A stretch of DNA of 35,878 nt from NCBI GenBank assembly GCA_007571365.1, contig RKRN01000150.1:1-35878 (forward strand), read 5' to 3'. This DNA is from Candidatus Latescibacterota bacterium (GTDB taxonomy: Bacteria; Latescibacterota; UBA2968; UBA8231). Shown here piece after piece: positions 7,018 through 17,200 of the stretch. The notes below the pieces were generated by a model. The model was not told the DNA's origin, did not search any database, and saw nothing but the letters and a program-made list of their open reading frames with translations. Every line of letters begins with the position of its first letter. The stretch's first letter is position 1. A program made the position numbers and the translations under genes.

Positions 7018-8938
7018 ACTCGCGGTCGGCAAAGCTGGCGTGTGCAATGAGCATCCGAACATTTTCGTTCTCGTCGATGAGAGCCACCGAGGCCAATTCG
7101 GAGAGTTGCACGTCAAGATGAGACAGGCACTCCCCAACGCCTGTTTCATCGGCTTTACTGGTACGCCCGTGATGAAGAAAGACAGGAACACTATCGATCG
7201 CTTCGGTGGTCTGATTGACGCCTATACCCTAGAGCAGGCCGTTCAGGACAAAGCCGTGGTTCCTCTGCTCTACGAAGGAAGGCACATCGATCAGAAGGTT
7301 GATTCTGAGGCGTTAGATGACTGGTTCGAGCGATTTACGAACCGTCTGTCCGACGAACAGAAAAGCGACCTGAAGAAGAAATTTTCGTCGAGCGATCAGT
7401 TGAACAAAGCCGAGCAAAAAGTGATGCGAATCGCTTGGGATGTGAGCGAACACTTCCGCGACAACTGGCACCATACTCCCTACAAAGCACAACTTGTGGC
7501 CCAAGACAAAGCCACGGCCCTGCGTTACAAGCACTTCCTCGATGAATTCAACATGGTCAGCAGCGAGGTGCTGATCTCGGGACCCGACGACCGCGAGGGC
7601 GAGGAGGATATCCACGAGGAATCCAAGGATGTGGTCAAGGTTTTCTGGAAGAAGATGATGGCGAAATACGGCAGTGAGAAAGAATACAATCGCCAGATCA
7701 TCAGCGCGTTTAAGCAGGCCGAAGATCCCGAGATCGTCATTGTCGTTGACAAACTACTTACCGGATTCGATGCGCCGCGCAACACCGTGCTCTATCTCAC
7801 CCGGCGGCTGAAGAGCCATACCCTGCTGCAAGCGATTGCACGGGTCAATCGCCTCTTTGACGGCAAGGATTTCGGCTACATCATCGACTACCGGGGCGTC
7901 TTACAGAACCTCGACAAAGCGTTCGACCTCTACGGCCAACTCGCCGAATTTGAAAGCTGGGGAATCGACGATCTAGCCAGAGCGATAACGGATGTGAGTT
8001 CTGAATCCCGCAAACTGCGGCAACGCCACTCGGACCTATGGGATCTGTTCAAGACTATCCAGAATAGGCACGACGAGGAAGAATATGAGCAACTCTTGGC
8101 GGACGAAGGACTGCGCGACCGCTTCTACGAACGCTTGAGCACCTTCTCGCGGACGCTGGCGGTCGCGCTCTCTAGCTCGATCTTTCTCGATGAGACACCG
8201 GAAGATAGGATCGCCGCATACAAAACCGACCTTCGCTTCTTCATGCGCCTGCGCTACTCGGTAAGTCGGCGCTACGCCGAGGCGATCGATTTCAAGGAGT
8301 ACGAGCCGCGCATCCAAAAGCTAGTCGATCAGCACGTGGGGACAGGAGAGCTGGAACAGATCACGGACTTGGTGGACATCTTCAACGCCGACGCCTTTGC
8401 TAGGGAGGTCGATAAACTCGCTAGCGCGTCGTCTAAGGCCGACACTATCGCCTTTCGCACCAAACGCACGATAAACGATCAGATGCAGAAAGATCCGGCC
8501 TTCTATCGCCAATTCTCAAAGTTGCTTGAAGACGCGATCCGGGCCTTTCGAGAACAGCGACTTTCCGACGCGGAATACCTGCGGAAGGTAGAGCAAATTG
8601 CCGAACGCGTACGCAACCGCACGGGCGACGATATTCCCGCAGCCCTCGCTCATCGAGACGTAGCCAAGGCATTTTTTGGCGTGCTTCAAGAAGTGTTAGA
8701 CCAAGCGGCCAATGCACGGGAGATTAGCAGCACGATAAGTCTAGCTATTGACGACATCGTCCAAGAGCATCGCATTGTCCACTGGACCCGCAACACCGAT
8801 GTCCAAAACCGGATGAAGGGGGCGATTGAGGACTACTTGTTTGAACTCATGGAGCGAGAAAATCTCGAGCTGAGCTTTGCGGAGATCGACCGCATTTTGG
8901 AATCGGTTCTGGATATTGCGAGAGCGCGATATGCCTGA
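6659..8938 (+). CDS. hsdR: Type I restriction endonuclease HsdR, helicase/translocase and C-terminal part
   Basis: This continues HsdR in the +1 frame. All superfamily-2 translocase motifs are present: Walker A QGSGKS (residues 41-46 from the ATG at 6659), ILVTDRVDLDDQI, DESHR (140-144), TGTP (167-170), a TGFDAP block and the QAIARVNR arginine-finger motif near residue 390. A long helical C-terminal region follows, which in the family contacts the methylase core. HsdR hydrolyses ATP to translocate DNA and cuts at collision, but needs HsdM and HsdS, and no hsdM is in the window. The ATG at 6659 is internal to the intact gene and overlaps the N-terminal ORF; it lacks a ribosome site. The stop overlaps the next gene's ATG by 8 bases. 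Confidence 0.88.
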   Translation: MAEKKKIARHQQYFCVNKILNRVREIQRDGTRRGGVVWHTQGSGKSLTMVMLAEALALERGITDCKIILVTDRVDLDDQIYKTFHHCGTQPIQAKTGRHLRQLLRDDKARIITTVIDKFELAVGKAGVCNEHPNIFVLVDESHRGQFGELHVKMRQALPNACFIGFTGTPVMKKDRNTIDRFGGLIDAYTLEQAVQDKAVVPLLYEGRHIDQKVDSEALDDWFERFTNRLSDEQKSDLKKKFSSSDQLNKAEQKVMRIAWDVSEHFRDNWHHTPYKAQLVAQDKATALRYKHFLDEFNMVSSEVLISGPDDREGEEDIHEESKDVVKVFWKKMMAKYGSEKEYNRQIISAFKQAEDPEIVIVVDKLLTGFDAPRNTVLYLTRRLKSHTLLQAIARVNRLFDGKDFGYIIDYRGVLQNLDKAFDLYGQLAEFESWGIDDLARAITDVSSESRKLRQRHSDLWDLFKTIQNRHDEEEYEQLLADEGLRDRFYERLSTFSRTLAVALSSSIFLDETPEDRIAAYKTDLRFFMRLRYSVSRRYAEAIDFKEYEPRIQKLVDQHVGTGELEQITDLVDIFNADAFAREVDKLASASSKADTIAFRTKRTINDQMQKDPAFYRQFSKLLEDAIRAFREQRLSDAEYLRKVEQIAERVRNRTGDDIPAALAHRDVAKAFFGVLQEVLDQAANAREISSTISLAIDDIVQEHRIVHWTRNTDVQNRMKGAIEDYLFELMERENLELSFAEIDRILESVLDIARARYA
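6666..6675 (+). repeat. Homopolymer A10 at the hsdR frame break
   Basis: Ten consecutive A lie exactly where the two HsdR frames meet, preceded by GGCGG and followed by GATCG. With nine A the gene would be one continuous frame. Such tracts are prone to polymerase slippage and to sequencing error. Confidence 0.9.
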
Positions 8939-9656
8939 CAAGCATATCCAGCACGTTGTCGTAGCGTATGCAGGCGAACAGATTTCTATCTCGCTCGAAT
9001 TCAAAAAGCGTCGGTCCCTGTCAATCTCAGTTCATCCCGACTGCTCGGTGACAGCATCGGCACCTCTGGGTTGTTCCCCAGAGGAGGTGCTAGCGCATAT
9101 TGAGAGCCGACGGGCGTGGATTGCCAATCAGCGTCGCTATTTTGAGGCTTTTCATCCGCTGCCGGAAGTCAAACGGTTCATCTCGGGAGAGACCCATCTC
9201 TATCTTGGGCGTCAGTATCGACTGAAGGTTCGCCACGACCGCGACGTTGAGGTCAAGCTAGTCGGCCGTTTCCTGAACGTCTCTGTCCCAGAGCCGGAAG
9301 AGCCACAATGTGTTCGCACAGCACTTGACGCTTGGTATCGCGCACACGCTGAGCCCATCTTCCGGGAGCGAATGGCTCGCTGCCTAGAATCAGTCCCTTC
9401 CCTGCAGAAAGTGACACCCACTTTGAGAATTCGACGGATGACCAAGCGTTGGGGTAGCTGTACTAGACGAGGAACCATTACCCTTAGTACCGAACTTATT
9501 AAGACGCCCTTGCACTGCGTCGAGTACGTCATTATGCACGAACTCTGCCATCTGTGCATCCATGACCATAGCCCGGCGTTCTTCCGATTGCTTGACCGCT
9601 GTATGCCAGATTGGGAGACGCGGAAAGCACAGCTTGATTCGGTAGTGTTGCAATAA
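8931..9656 (+). CDS. YgjP-like (M48-type) metal-dependent hydrolase
   Basis: 241 aa from the ATG at 8931, which overlaps the hsdR stop by 8 bases; an earlier in-frame ATG at 8877 lies well inside hsdR. The zinc-peptidase motif HELCHLC (His203, Glu204, His207) is followed by HDHSPAFF carrying the third ligand, and upstream by the family signature MTKRWGSCTRRGTITLS. YgjP/DUF45 (SprT-like) proteins are often encoded directly after hsdR in type I restriction loci; their substrate there is not established. Overlap and order suggest co-expression with HsdR. The gene ends only 5 bases before the convergent substrate-binding-protein gene. Confidence 0.88.
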   Translation: MPDKHIQHVVVAYAGEQISISLEFKKRRSLSISVHPDCSVTASAPLGCSPEEVLAHIESRRAWIANQRRYFEAFHPLPEVKRFISGETHLYLGRQYRLKVRHDRDVEVKLVGRFLNVSVPEPEEPQCVRTALDAWYRAHAEPIFRERMARCLESVPSLQKVTPTLRIRRMTKRWGSCTRRGTITLSTELIKTPLHCVEYVIMHELCHLCIHDHSPAFFRLLDRCMPDWETRKAQLDSVVLQ

Positions 9657-9661
9657 ACCCC

Positions 9662-11392
9662 TCACGGCTGCGTCGGCTCCAAGCCCAACAGCACGATCAA
9701 AAACGAGCGCACCCAATAGGCGCTGTTCATGTAGGGATTTTCGGCCGAGGGCCAGTTGCTCCAATAGGTCTGGTTGTGGGGGATGCGGTGGAACCACTGG
9801 AGCAAAGGAATGGCCGGCAATTCGGCCAGCCAGATCTCGAGGGCTTGGCGAAACAGCGGCACGAGTGCCGGGTCGTCGGGGGCGGTCTGGCCCATAAGAT
9901 CGACCAAGCGGTCGAAGTTTGCGTTGCGCCAGCGCCAGAAATACGGGGTGGCCGTGCCGGTGGGCTGGACGTAGCGGCTGTGGTAGAGCCGCAGGGTGAA
10001 GTACGGGTCGCGCACCGAGCCGCCGTTGCCCATGACAAAGGCGCGAGCCGTACCTTGGGTCATGCGGGTATAAGCGTCGGAAAACATGCGGAAGGAAGCG
10101 TCGAAACCCGCGCGGCGCAATTGCTCAACCAGCACGGGCGTGAAGTCTTGGAAGAGCGAGGGAAAGACGACGACGGGAATTTTCAGACGCTCGCCACCGC
10201 GCTGCCACATGCCGTCCGCATCTTTTTTCCAGCCCTTGCGCTCCATGATGGCAGCGGTCTGCGCTAGGTCGTGTTGGCCCACGGGGTACTTTGCTAGCAG
10301 ATCCTGCACTTGGCTGATGTAGTGCATTAGCGGCGGGAAGTGGGGGAACGGCAACAGGGTGTACTCACCGGCCCCCTGCCAGCCGATGGCCACGAGCTGT
10401 TCGCGGTCGATGGCGTGGTTTACGGCCCAGCGGATGTCCGGGTCGTCAAAGGGCGGCTCTAGGTTGTTAAAGCCGAGAGCCGGCGGCCACCAATCTCGAT
10501 AGCCGTAGGGCCGTTGGCGGCCCGACCACGTGGTGACGTTGGGGTTTTGGTCGAGGAGGGTCTTGATGTTGGAGGGCCGCAAGTCAATGCACTGATCCAT
10601 CTGATTGGCGAGGATGAGCTGGACCCACTTGTTCTCGTCGCCTTGGGGCAGGTAGATGATGCGCTCGACTTGGGGCAGGCGCTGAAAGCCGATTTGAGCG
10701 GCCCACCAGTCCTCGCGCCGGTCCCAGAGCCGCTGTTGAGGCTCGGAGAGGGCGAGGCGATAGGGGCCACTGACGACCGGCAGGCCGCGGGCCAAGTCGA
10801 GGTTTTTGAACGAGGTCGGATCTTCGCCTTCCCAGATGTGCTTGGGCACGATGTGGATGCCGTTGCCGAAGTTGTAGGTGAAATAAGAGAAGACAAAGCG
10901 GGGGTTGGGCGCTTTGAGCACGAACTGCGCCGTCAGCGAATCCGGGACTTCAACGGCGGCGACCCAAGTGTCCATATCGGTGGAAAAGGCTAGTTCCGGG
11001 GCGTGGGCCTTGAGCATGTCAATGGTGAACTTGAGGTCGTGGGCACTCCAAGGGTGCCCGTCGCTCCACCGCACCCCTTGGCGGATGCGGATCGTCACTT
11101 GGGTGTAGTCTGCGTTGTACTCGTGGCTTGTGGCGATCCAAGGTATGACGCGATCTTTTTCTACGTACGCGTTGTAGAAGTAGAGCGGTTCAAACAGGTA
11201 GTCGAAGCCCGGGGATTGGGTGCCGACGATAAAGGGGTTGAACGAATCGTAGTCCCGCATCTGCGGCAGGCCGAGGATGAGGGTGCGGTTGCGCGGGACG
11301 TGCTTTATGGCCCCCTCGTCGGCACCACAGGCGGCGAGTGCGACGAGCAAGCCCCAAGCAGCGAGTTTTGTCTTTTGCAGGAATTTGTTCAT
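9662..11392 (-). CDS. ABC transporter substrate-binding lipoprotein, family 5 (peptide/oligosaccharide type)
   Basis: 576 aa from the ATG at 11392 (start of MNKFLQK). The longer open frame to 11539 would place about 49 polar residues before the signal peptide. There is a classical lipoprotein signal with cysteine at residue 22 (ALAACG). The body matches SBP family 5 (DppA/OppA type): QMRDYDSFNPF near the N-terminus, IRQGVRWSDGHPWSAHDLKFT, VSGPYRL, the IRWAVNHAIDREQL hinge block and a late WRWRNANFDRLVD. The family delivers peptides, oligosaccharides or metal chelates to ABC permeases. No permease or ATPase gene lies in the window, so it is an orphan here. It is divergent from the next gene over 52 bases. 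Confidence 0.88.
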   Translation of the reverse strand: MNKFLQKTKLAAWGLLVALAACGADEGAIKHVPRNRTLILGLPQMRDYDSFNPFIVGTQSPGFDYLFEPLYFYNAYVEKDRVIPWIATSHEYNADYTQVTIRIRQGVRWSDGHPWSAHDLKFTIDMLKAHAPELAFSTDMDTWVAAVEVPDSLTAQFVLKAPNPRFVFSYFTYNFGNGIHIVPKHIWEGEDPTSFKNLDLARGLPVVSGPYRLALSEPQQRLWDRREDWWAAQIGFQRLPQVERIIYLPQGDENKWVQLILANQMDQCIDLRPSNIKTLLDQNPNVTTWSGRQRPYGYRDWWPPALGFNNLEPPFDDPDIRWAVNHAIDREQLVAIGWQGAGEYTLLPFPHFPPLMHYISQVQDLLAKYPVGQHDLAQTAAIMERKGWKKDADGMWQRGGERLKIPVVVFPSLFQDFTPVLVEQLRRAGFDASFRMFSDAYTRMTQGTARAFVMGNGGSVRDPYFTLRLYHSRYVQPTGTATPYFWRWRNANFDRLVDLMGQTAPDDPALVPLFRQALEIWLAELPAIPLLQWFHRIPHNQTYWSNWPSAENPYMNSAYWVRSFLIVLLGLEPTQP

Positions 11393-11444
11393 ACTTGTCT
11401 CGATGGTAGGGGCACAAGAAGTTTGAGACGATGGCTGAGGACGG
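11393..11444. promoter_or_regulatory. Divergent intergenic region
   Basis: These 52 bases separate two divergently transcribed genes and must hold at least their ribosome sites. I see a short inverted pair GTCTC/GAGAC and no convincing sigma-70 -35/-10 pair, so promoters may lie inside the opposite coding regions. Confidence 0.25.
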
Positions 11445-12599
11445 ATGATGAGGATCTTTTTGCTTATGGCAGCCCTATACGACGCGAATGTAGCTTTGGC
11501 GGAGACCGCGGTCAAAGGCCGGCCGGCCTTGGTGCTCAACGGCGAGGTGGCCCGAGTCGTAGTCGATTTGCTGGGTGGCTCAATTGCGGATTTTCACTTA
11601 CAGGACCAAGGCGTCAACCCGCTTTCATGGGGGCGGGAAGAAGCGGGCGCCGGGCCGCAATCCATGGGGCATTTCCTCTGCTTAGACCGCTGGGCATCGG
11701 TCTCAGAGGCCGAAGCCGAAAACGGCATGCCCGCCCACGGCGAAGCCTCGGCCGTGCCGTGGCGGGTCGTGCGCGGCCCGGAAGAAAGGGATGGCTTTAT
11801 CGAAGCCGAGATGGCCGCCACCCTGCCGCTGGCCGGCTTTGCGGTGCGGCGTTGGCTGCGGCTGGCCAAGGACCGCGCTTTGCTCTCCGTGCGCGAAGAA
11901 GTCCAAAACACCGGTGCGCTCGGCCGCCTGTACAATATGGTACAGCACCCGACCATTGGCCCGCCCTTCCTCGACGAGACTACGGTAGTTGACTCTAACG
12001 CCCGCAAGGGCTACATGGTCTATAGCCCCATGCCCAACCCCGAAGAGCCGGCGGTGTTTTGGCCCCAAGCGCACAAATTGGCGAGCGGAGACGAGGTCGA
12101 TATGCGCTACTTGGGCGGCGACGACGATCCGACCAACGCGGGGTACAGCTTTGACGACAGCTACGGCTGGGTCGCAGCCAGCACGGCCAGCCAGGGTCTG
12201 CTCATCGGCTATATCTGGAAGACAGCCGAGTACCCTTGGCTCAACATCTGGCGCAATTCAGACGCGGGAAAGCCCGCCGCCCGGGGGCTCGAATTTGGCA
12301 CCACGAGCCTGCCGCTGCCGCCGGCGGCTTTAGCGGCCAAGGGGAAAATTTTCGGTATCCCGCTCTTTGAGTTTCTCGACGCCGGTCAGACCATCGCCAA
12401 GGGCTATGCGGCCTTTCTATTTGAGATCCCGTCCGACTACGCTGGAACGGAACAGGTGGCCTTGATCGACGATCGGCTGGTCGTGCGCCCGTGCGGTGTT
12501 ATGGGCGAGCGCACCAAAGCGCTAGAGGCTGCGTCCGGTGCTATTAAACGCACAAAGGCAGACCTAGAGATGGAAATTGATGCGCTATTTATCGAGTAG
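11445..12599 (+). CDS. Exported galactose-mutarotase-like protein
   Basis: 384 aa from tandem ATGs at 11445/11448. A short hydrophobic N-terminus ends in VALA, which looks like a signal peptide. The next part (LVLNGEVARVVVDLLGGSIADFHLQ) is typical of the entry to the galactose-mutarotase/aldose-1-epimerase beta-supersandwich fold. Later aromatic and acidic blocks (YNMVQHPTIGPPFLDET, EYPWLNIWRNS) are compatible with a carbohydrate-binding cleft. Catalytic residues of true mutarotases cannot be assigned, so the enzyme function is open. It heads a (+) run with the SurA-like lipoprotein, which overlaps its 3' end by 20 bases. Confidence 0.5.
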   Translation: MMRIFLLMAALYDANVALAETAVKGRPALVLNGEVARVVVDLLGGSIADFHLQDQGVNPLSWGREEAGAGPQSMGHFLCLDRWASVSEAEAENGMPAHGEASAVPWRVVRGPEERDGFIEAEMAATLPLAGFAVRRWLRLAKDRALLSVREEVQNTGALGRLYNMVQHPTIGPPFLDETTVVDSNARKGYMVYSPMPNPEEPAVFWPQAHKLASGDEVDMRYLGGDDDPTNAGYSFDDSYGWVAASTASQGLLIGYIWKTAEYPWLNIWRNSDAGKPAARGLEFGTTSLPLPPAALAAKGKIFGIPLFEFLDAGQTIAKGYAAFLFEIPSDYAGTEQVALIDDRLVVRPCGVMGERTKALEAASGAIKRTKADLEMEIDALFIE

Positions 12600-14214
12600 G
12601 TTTTGCGCGGTCCTGGCTCTGTTGTTGGCTGGGTGCGGCGAAGATCCGATCATCATCGCCCGGGTCGGCGAGGTGGAGATTGGGCAGGCGGAGTTTGCCG
12701 CGTTTGTCGAGCGCCTGCCGCCGGGATTGCGCAGTCCCAAGGATGGAGCGGCGGCCGACCGCGAGCACTTGCAGTCGATGATCGACGAGGAACTGATGTT
12801 CGCTGAGGCGCGGGCGCTTGGGATTGACACGAGCTTGGCGGTTGCACACCAGCTCCGCGAAATGGTGCGGCAGCGCCTCGTGGAGCGCTACCGCGCCCAA
12901 GTGATTGTGCCGCAGGTGGCAATAACATCCGCAGATATCGAGCAAGCCTTCGTGGAGATGGGGTTTGACCGCGAGCGGCTCTTCAGTCGCATTTTGGTGC
13001 GTACCCCCGAAGAGTTGGCGGCGGTCAGGCACGGCCTGCGCGAGGGCCAGCCCTTTGAGCAAGTGGCCGCGCGCTTTGCCGCCAACGACCTCTTTGCCGC
13101 GCAAGGCGACGGCGTGGTCGGCTGGATCGGGCGCACGCAAGCCATGCGGCGGTTCTCCATCCCACCCGCCGTGTTTGCGGACTTGCCCGCTGGGCAGGTC
13201 GCAGAGCCGGTTGCGCTAGCCGGCGGCTATCAAGTCTTCCGCTTTGTCGAGGATCGCCCGGCCGCGCTCGTCGACTACAGCGAGGAAGTGGCCGAGCGGC
13301 TGCGCCAGGAACGGACGCGCGAAAAAGAAGAAGAGGAATTTGAACGCCTGCACCTGCGCTACGATGTGCGCCGCGATCCAAAGGGCGAGGCCATCTTGTT
13401 CCAGCACTCGGAGCATCCCCTGACGACGGCCGAGTTGAATCACCCCTTCTACACCTACGAAGGCGGCACGATCAGCGTGGTTGAGGGCTTGGGCAGCCTA
13501 CAAGCGGTCGGGGCCCAAGCCGCATTGCAGGACGGGGCCCAAGCCGCCGAGCGGATCGGGCGGTTGTTGCTGCCGGTGCGGTTGTTTGAGGCCGAGGCGC
13601 GCCAGCGCGGCTGGACTGAGGAGGCGGCCTTTGTCGAGTGGCGCGAGCACCAGCGTCGGGCGCTGATCCTCAACCAGCTCTTCCAACGGGCCACAGCCGG
13701 TGCCGCGCCCAGCGAGGACGAAATTAGAGCGCATTACGAGGCTCACAAGGGCCGCTACCGCACGCAGGAAGCCGTGGTCGTCCACGAGTTGTGGACCGCT
13801 GGCCGAGAAGACGCGGCGGCTTTGCACGCCGAATGGGAGGCCGGCGCATCCATTGCCGACCTGCTCGACCGGCCCGGGGTGCGCTCACACGCTGGCGTCG
13901 CCGGGCACGGCGTGCGCGAGCACGGCTGGGAGCTGCGCCTAGTGCGCTTGTACGAGCCGCGCTATCCCGCGCTGGTCAAAGCGGCCTTTGCCGCTGAGAT
14001 CGGGGCCCTTGTCGGCCCGCTAGAGAGCATGGACGGGTACGCGGTGTTCCGGGTGCTGCGGCGGGAGGGCGGCCAACTTCAGCCCTTTGCCGAGGTGCGC
14101 CGCCGGGTGGCCGCCAGCGTACGCCGCCAGCGGGAAAACGAGCGGATTGGCGCGTTTATCCGCCAGTTGCAGGACCAGTACCAAGACCAAGTCGTCGTCT
14201 TGGTGGATTGGTAA
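12580..14214 (+). CDS. SurA/PpiC-type peptidyl-prolyl isomerase lipoprotein
   Basis: 544 aa from the ATG at 12580; the TTG three bases earlier is ignored. It carries a canonical lipobox LAGC with cysteine 19. The order of parts is: SurA-like N-terminal helix region (IARVGEVEIGQAEF onward), a first parvulin-like rotamase (about residues 128-225, with FSRILVRTPEEL and GDGVVGWIGRTQAMRRF), a charged helical linker with a run of acidic residues near 255, and a second, more divergent parvulin-like domain (about 395-520, ending GYAVFRVLRREGG). Such proteins assist folding of outer-membrane and secreted proteins. It overlaps the upstream gene by 20 bases, and the large exported protein starts 59 bases downstream and could be a client. 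Confidence 0.82.
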   Translation: MRYLSSRFCAVLALLLAGCGEDPIIIARVGEVEIGQAEFAAFVERLPPGLRSPKDGAAADREHLQSMIDEELMFAEARALGIDTSLAVAHQLREMVRQRLVERYRAQVIVPQVAITSADIEQAFVEMGFDRERLFSRILVRTPEELAAVRHGLREGQPFEQVAARFAANDLFAAQGDGVVGWIGRTQAMRRFSIPPAVFADLPAGQVAEPVALAGGYQVFRFVEDRPAALVDYSEEVAERLRQERTREKEEEEFERLHLRYDVRRDPKGEAILFQHSEHPLTTAELNHPFYTYEGGTISVVEGLGSLQAVGAQAALQDGAQAAERIGRLLLPVRLFEAEARQRGWTEEAAFVEWREHQRRALILNQLFQRATAGAAPSEDEIRAHYEAHKGRYRTQEAVVVHELWTAGREDAAALHAEWEAGASIADLLDRPGVRSHAGVAGHGVREHGWELRLVRLYEPRYPALVKAAFAAEIGALVGPLESMDGYAVFRVLRREGGQLQPFAEVRRRVAASVRRQRENERIGAFIRQLQDQYQDQVVVLVDW

Positions 14215-14273
14215 CGGCTAAGGGCCGCAGCCATCTTGACAGCCTTGGGGCAAGCGAGGGAGAACGCGGAACT

Positions 14274-17200
14274 ATGAACAGCCACGCCGTCGGGCCGATC
14301 TTCGTCGGCCTAGTGCTGAGTTGGGCATGGGCCGAGGCCCAGTCGGGCTATCAGATCGCCAGCGACCAAGTCGTAGTTGAGCAGGCTAGCCACTGGCAAC
14401 AGTGGTCCATTCCCACCCATCTGGCGCGCATCCACGAGGACGGGTCGGTGCGGGCGCACGCGCTGCGGACGGTTTTCAACGTCTTGGACGACCCTGAGTT
14501 CAAGCGTCCGATCGTCATCAGCAAGCCCGACCGGCGCATTGGCACCATCGACAGCACCATGCAGTTCGATGTGTTTGGCGAGCCGATACGCAATACGCTC
14601 AACCAGTTGGTCTTTGACTATTGGGTGCGGCCGGGCATCAGCCGGGTGGGGTCCAATCCGCAGCTTGCGGCCAACATCCTCGACGGCGATCCCACCACGT
14701 TCTGGCAGCCCGACCCGCACGACCCCATTGAGCACTGGTGGATTGAGGTGGACTTGGGGCGGGTGGTGCCGGTGGAGCGGCTCAAGCTCCAGTTCGTCGA
14801 CGAGTCGCTCGGCGATCCCTTCTTGCGCTTCATCATGCTGCTGTCCGACCGGCAGAGCGCGCTGCTGCACGAGCCGAACAGTCGCATCGGCTTCCAGCTT
14901 TTCATCCCGCAAGACGCGCCCAATACCACGCAACGCAAATACATCTTCGAGAGCGAACACACCAGCCCCGAACTGCCCCCGGCCCTGGGCGTGGTCAGCG
15001 ACAAGAAACTCGCGGAGAGCTTGCACCGCTCGCCCGAGTGGGCCGGGCGAAAGATCGAGACTATTCGCATCGTCATCACCGATACGCGCGGCGGGCGGGC
15101 CGAACAGATTGCACAAGAGGTGTGGGAGGCCCTACCGCAGGCAGAGCGCGGGGATATCGTCTATTTTGCCCGCGACGTGGCCGGCCGCGAGGAGCCCGTG
15201 GACGAGGCCACCTATCGGGGCTTGGCCGAACAGCGCCAAGGGCGCAGAGATTACTACCGCCGCGAGTTGCCGCGCCTAGCCGAGGTCGAGGCGCACGGCT
15301 GGGGCGACAACTTGGCCATCAACCTGATTGAAAACGGCGGCTCGTACGTGCTGACGACCGATGGGACCAATACGCTGCTTGCGTTCGATGGCGACGCCGG
15401 CACTGGGTTCTCACACCAGATCCGCAACCCGAAAAACCCCACCGCCAACGTGCTAACCGTCGATATGGGGGGCATTGTGCGCTTGGCGCAGACCCGCTTA
15501 GTGGGCAGTAGCCGGGGCTACATCATGCGCGTCTCCACGGGCGAGCGCGACGCTCAGGGCAATCTCAAGTGGCAGCGCATCAGCCCAGAGGAACGCGAGC
15601 GCAATGTGTTTACGGGCAACTTTCGCGACATTGCCGACCTGCAAAACCCGCCCGTTTTGACCCGCTTCCTCGACTTGGTCACCATCGGCCACGTGCCGCC
15701 GGGATTTAGGGCCACCGGCCCCGGCGGCACTGGCCACATGAACCAGTTCTGGTCGTATCACCACGAGCTTATGCTGCTGGCTGAAGGGCCGCCGGCCGAA
15801 GTGGTGCTGGAGTCCGGTCTGATCGAGCTGCCGGGGTTGGTGGCCTTGGGCGCGGTGCGCTGGCAGGCGAGCACCCCCCCGGGCACGGACGTGGAAATCC
15901 GCACCCGCACTGGCGACCAGCTTTTGCAACAAATCCGCTATTTCGACAAGACTGGCAATCAGAAAACCGCGGCTGAGTACAAGACGCTAGCCGGTTTTCT
16001 GAAGGGACCTTCGGACACCACGGTGGTGGTAGGGCCGGGCTGGAGCGCGTGGAGCCAGCGCTACTTGCAGCCCGGGGATTTGGCTACTTCGCCGGGCCTG
16101 CGGCGCTTTATGCAAATCCAAGCGCGCCTCAAAAGCAGCGGCGAAAATGCGGCGGACCTGCACCGCATTGCGGTCGCGTTCCACCAGCCAGTGGCGCAGC
16201 ACCTGCGGGCCGAGGTGTGGCCGACCACCGCGGCGGCCGGAGTGCTCGACACCTTTGCGCTCTACGTGCAGCCCAACTTTTTGCAGCAACCGGCTGCGGT
16301 GCGCAGCCCGGGCTTTGACCAATTGCTTTTGCACGCGGAGCCGTCGTTCGATTTGAAGTTCGTCGATGCGGTTATGGGCACTGAGGCCGAACTGTTGGCC
16401 GGAACGCCGCTCCAGTGGGATGACGAACTCATGGTACGCGCCGAGGGCGACTCGCTGTGGCTGGAATTTCCGCAGGCTGTGCAGGGGGCGCCGGGCGATG
16501 TGCTGGCGCCGGTGTATTACCGGTCGGTCCTGCCCGGCGACGAAGTGCCCACTGGATTGGATCGCAATCTGTTGACCTTTACCTCGCACAGCCTCTTGCC
16601 GGAAGCTGAACGGGGTGCCGTGCGCTACTTTCAGCGGCTGGCGAATGGCAGCTTGGCCGAAGTAGAAGCCGCGGCCTACGACGCGCTCAGCACCCCCGAG
16701 CAGGGGCCGGTGCGCTACTTCCGCAAGGTGATTGGGTTGGGCGATCAGGTGCCCTTTGGCGTGGCTGGCGATAGCCTCGACGAGCGGGGCTACGGTCGGT
16801 TGGGTAGTAAGCGCGGTTGGGTGGTGGGTCGCGGCCGGCTGTTGCGCGTGCGCTTTGCCGGGCGGGTGTACCTACAAGGGACGCGGATGCAGGTCGCCGT
16901 GCGGCAGAGCCAACCGGCTACGCCTTGGCAAGTGGCCGACGGAGGCGATGCGACCTCCGTGAGTCCTTCCAAGAGTCTGTCGATTGGCGCCCAAGGGGCG
17001 CGGGCCACCATTGACGATATTACCATTGCACCCAATCCGTTTACTCCCAATGGCGACGGACTGAACGAGACGGCCGAGATCGGTTTTTCCCTGTTCCGCG
17101 TACAGGCCGCCCGGCCGTTGGCCATCCACCTGTACACGCTGGCTGGACGGCGGGTGCGGCGGCTAACCGGGCTGGCGACCGGCGGGCCGCAGCAGTTTAG

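Larger units (their letters stand above)
4008..9656. other. Degraded type I restriction / toxin-antitoxin island
   Basis: Between the membrane-protein stop (4007) and the substrate-binding-protein gene (stop at 9662) all genes are plus-strand and of defence or mobile type: truncated hsdS, DUF433, DUF4160, DUF2442, split hsdR and a YgjP-type peptidase. The first part is clearly richer in A/T than the flanking hydrolase and transporter genes. There is no hsdM, hsdS lacks its 5' third, and hsdR is frameshifted, so I read this as a decayed or phase-switched restriction locus. No integrase, transposase or obvious terminal repeats were seen. Confidence 0.6.

Noticed and set aside
11393..11444. GTCTC/GAGAC inverted pair as an operator in the divergent region
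   Set aside because: Five-base arms in a 52-base gap are within chance expectation and the context gives no regulator gene nearby.
14310..15116. 268-codon minus-strand open frame inside the large exported-protein gene
   Set aside because: It lies wholly within a gene with signal peptide and recognisable domains; the composition is typical of GC-rich antisense frames.
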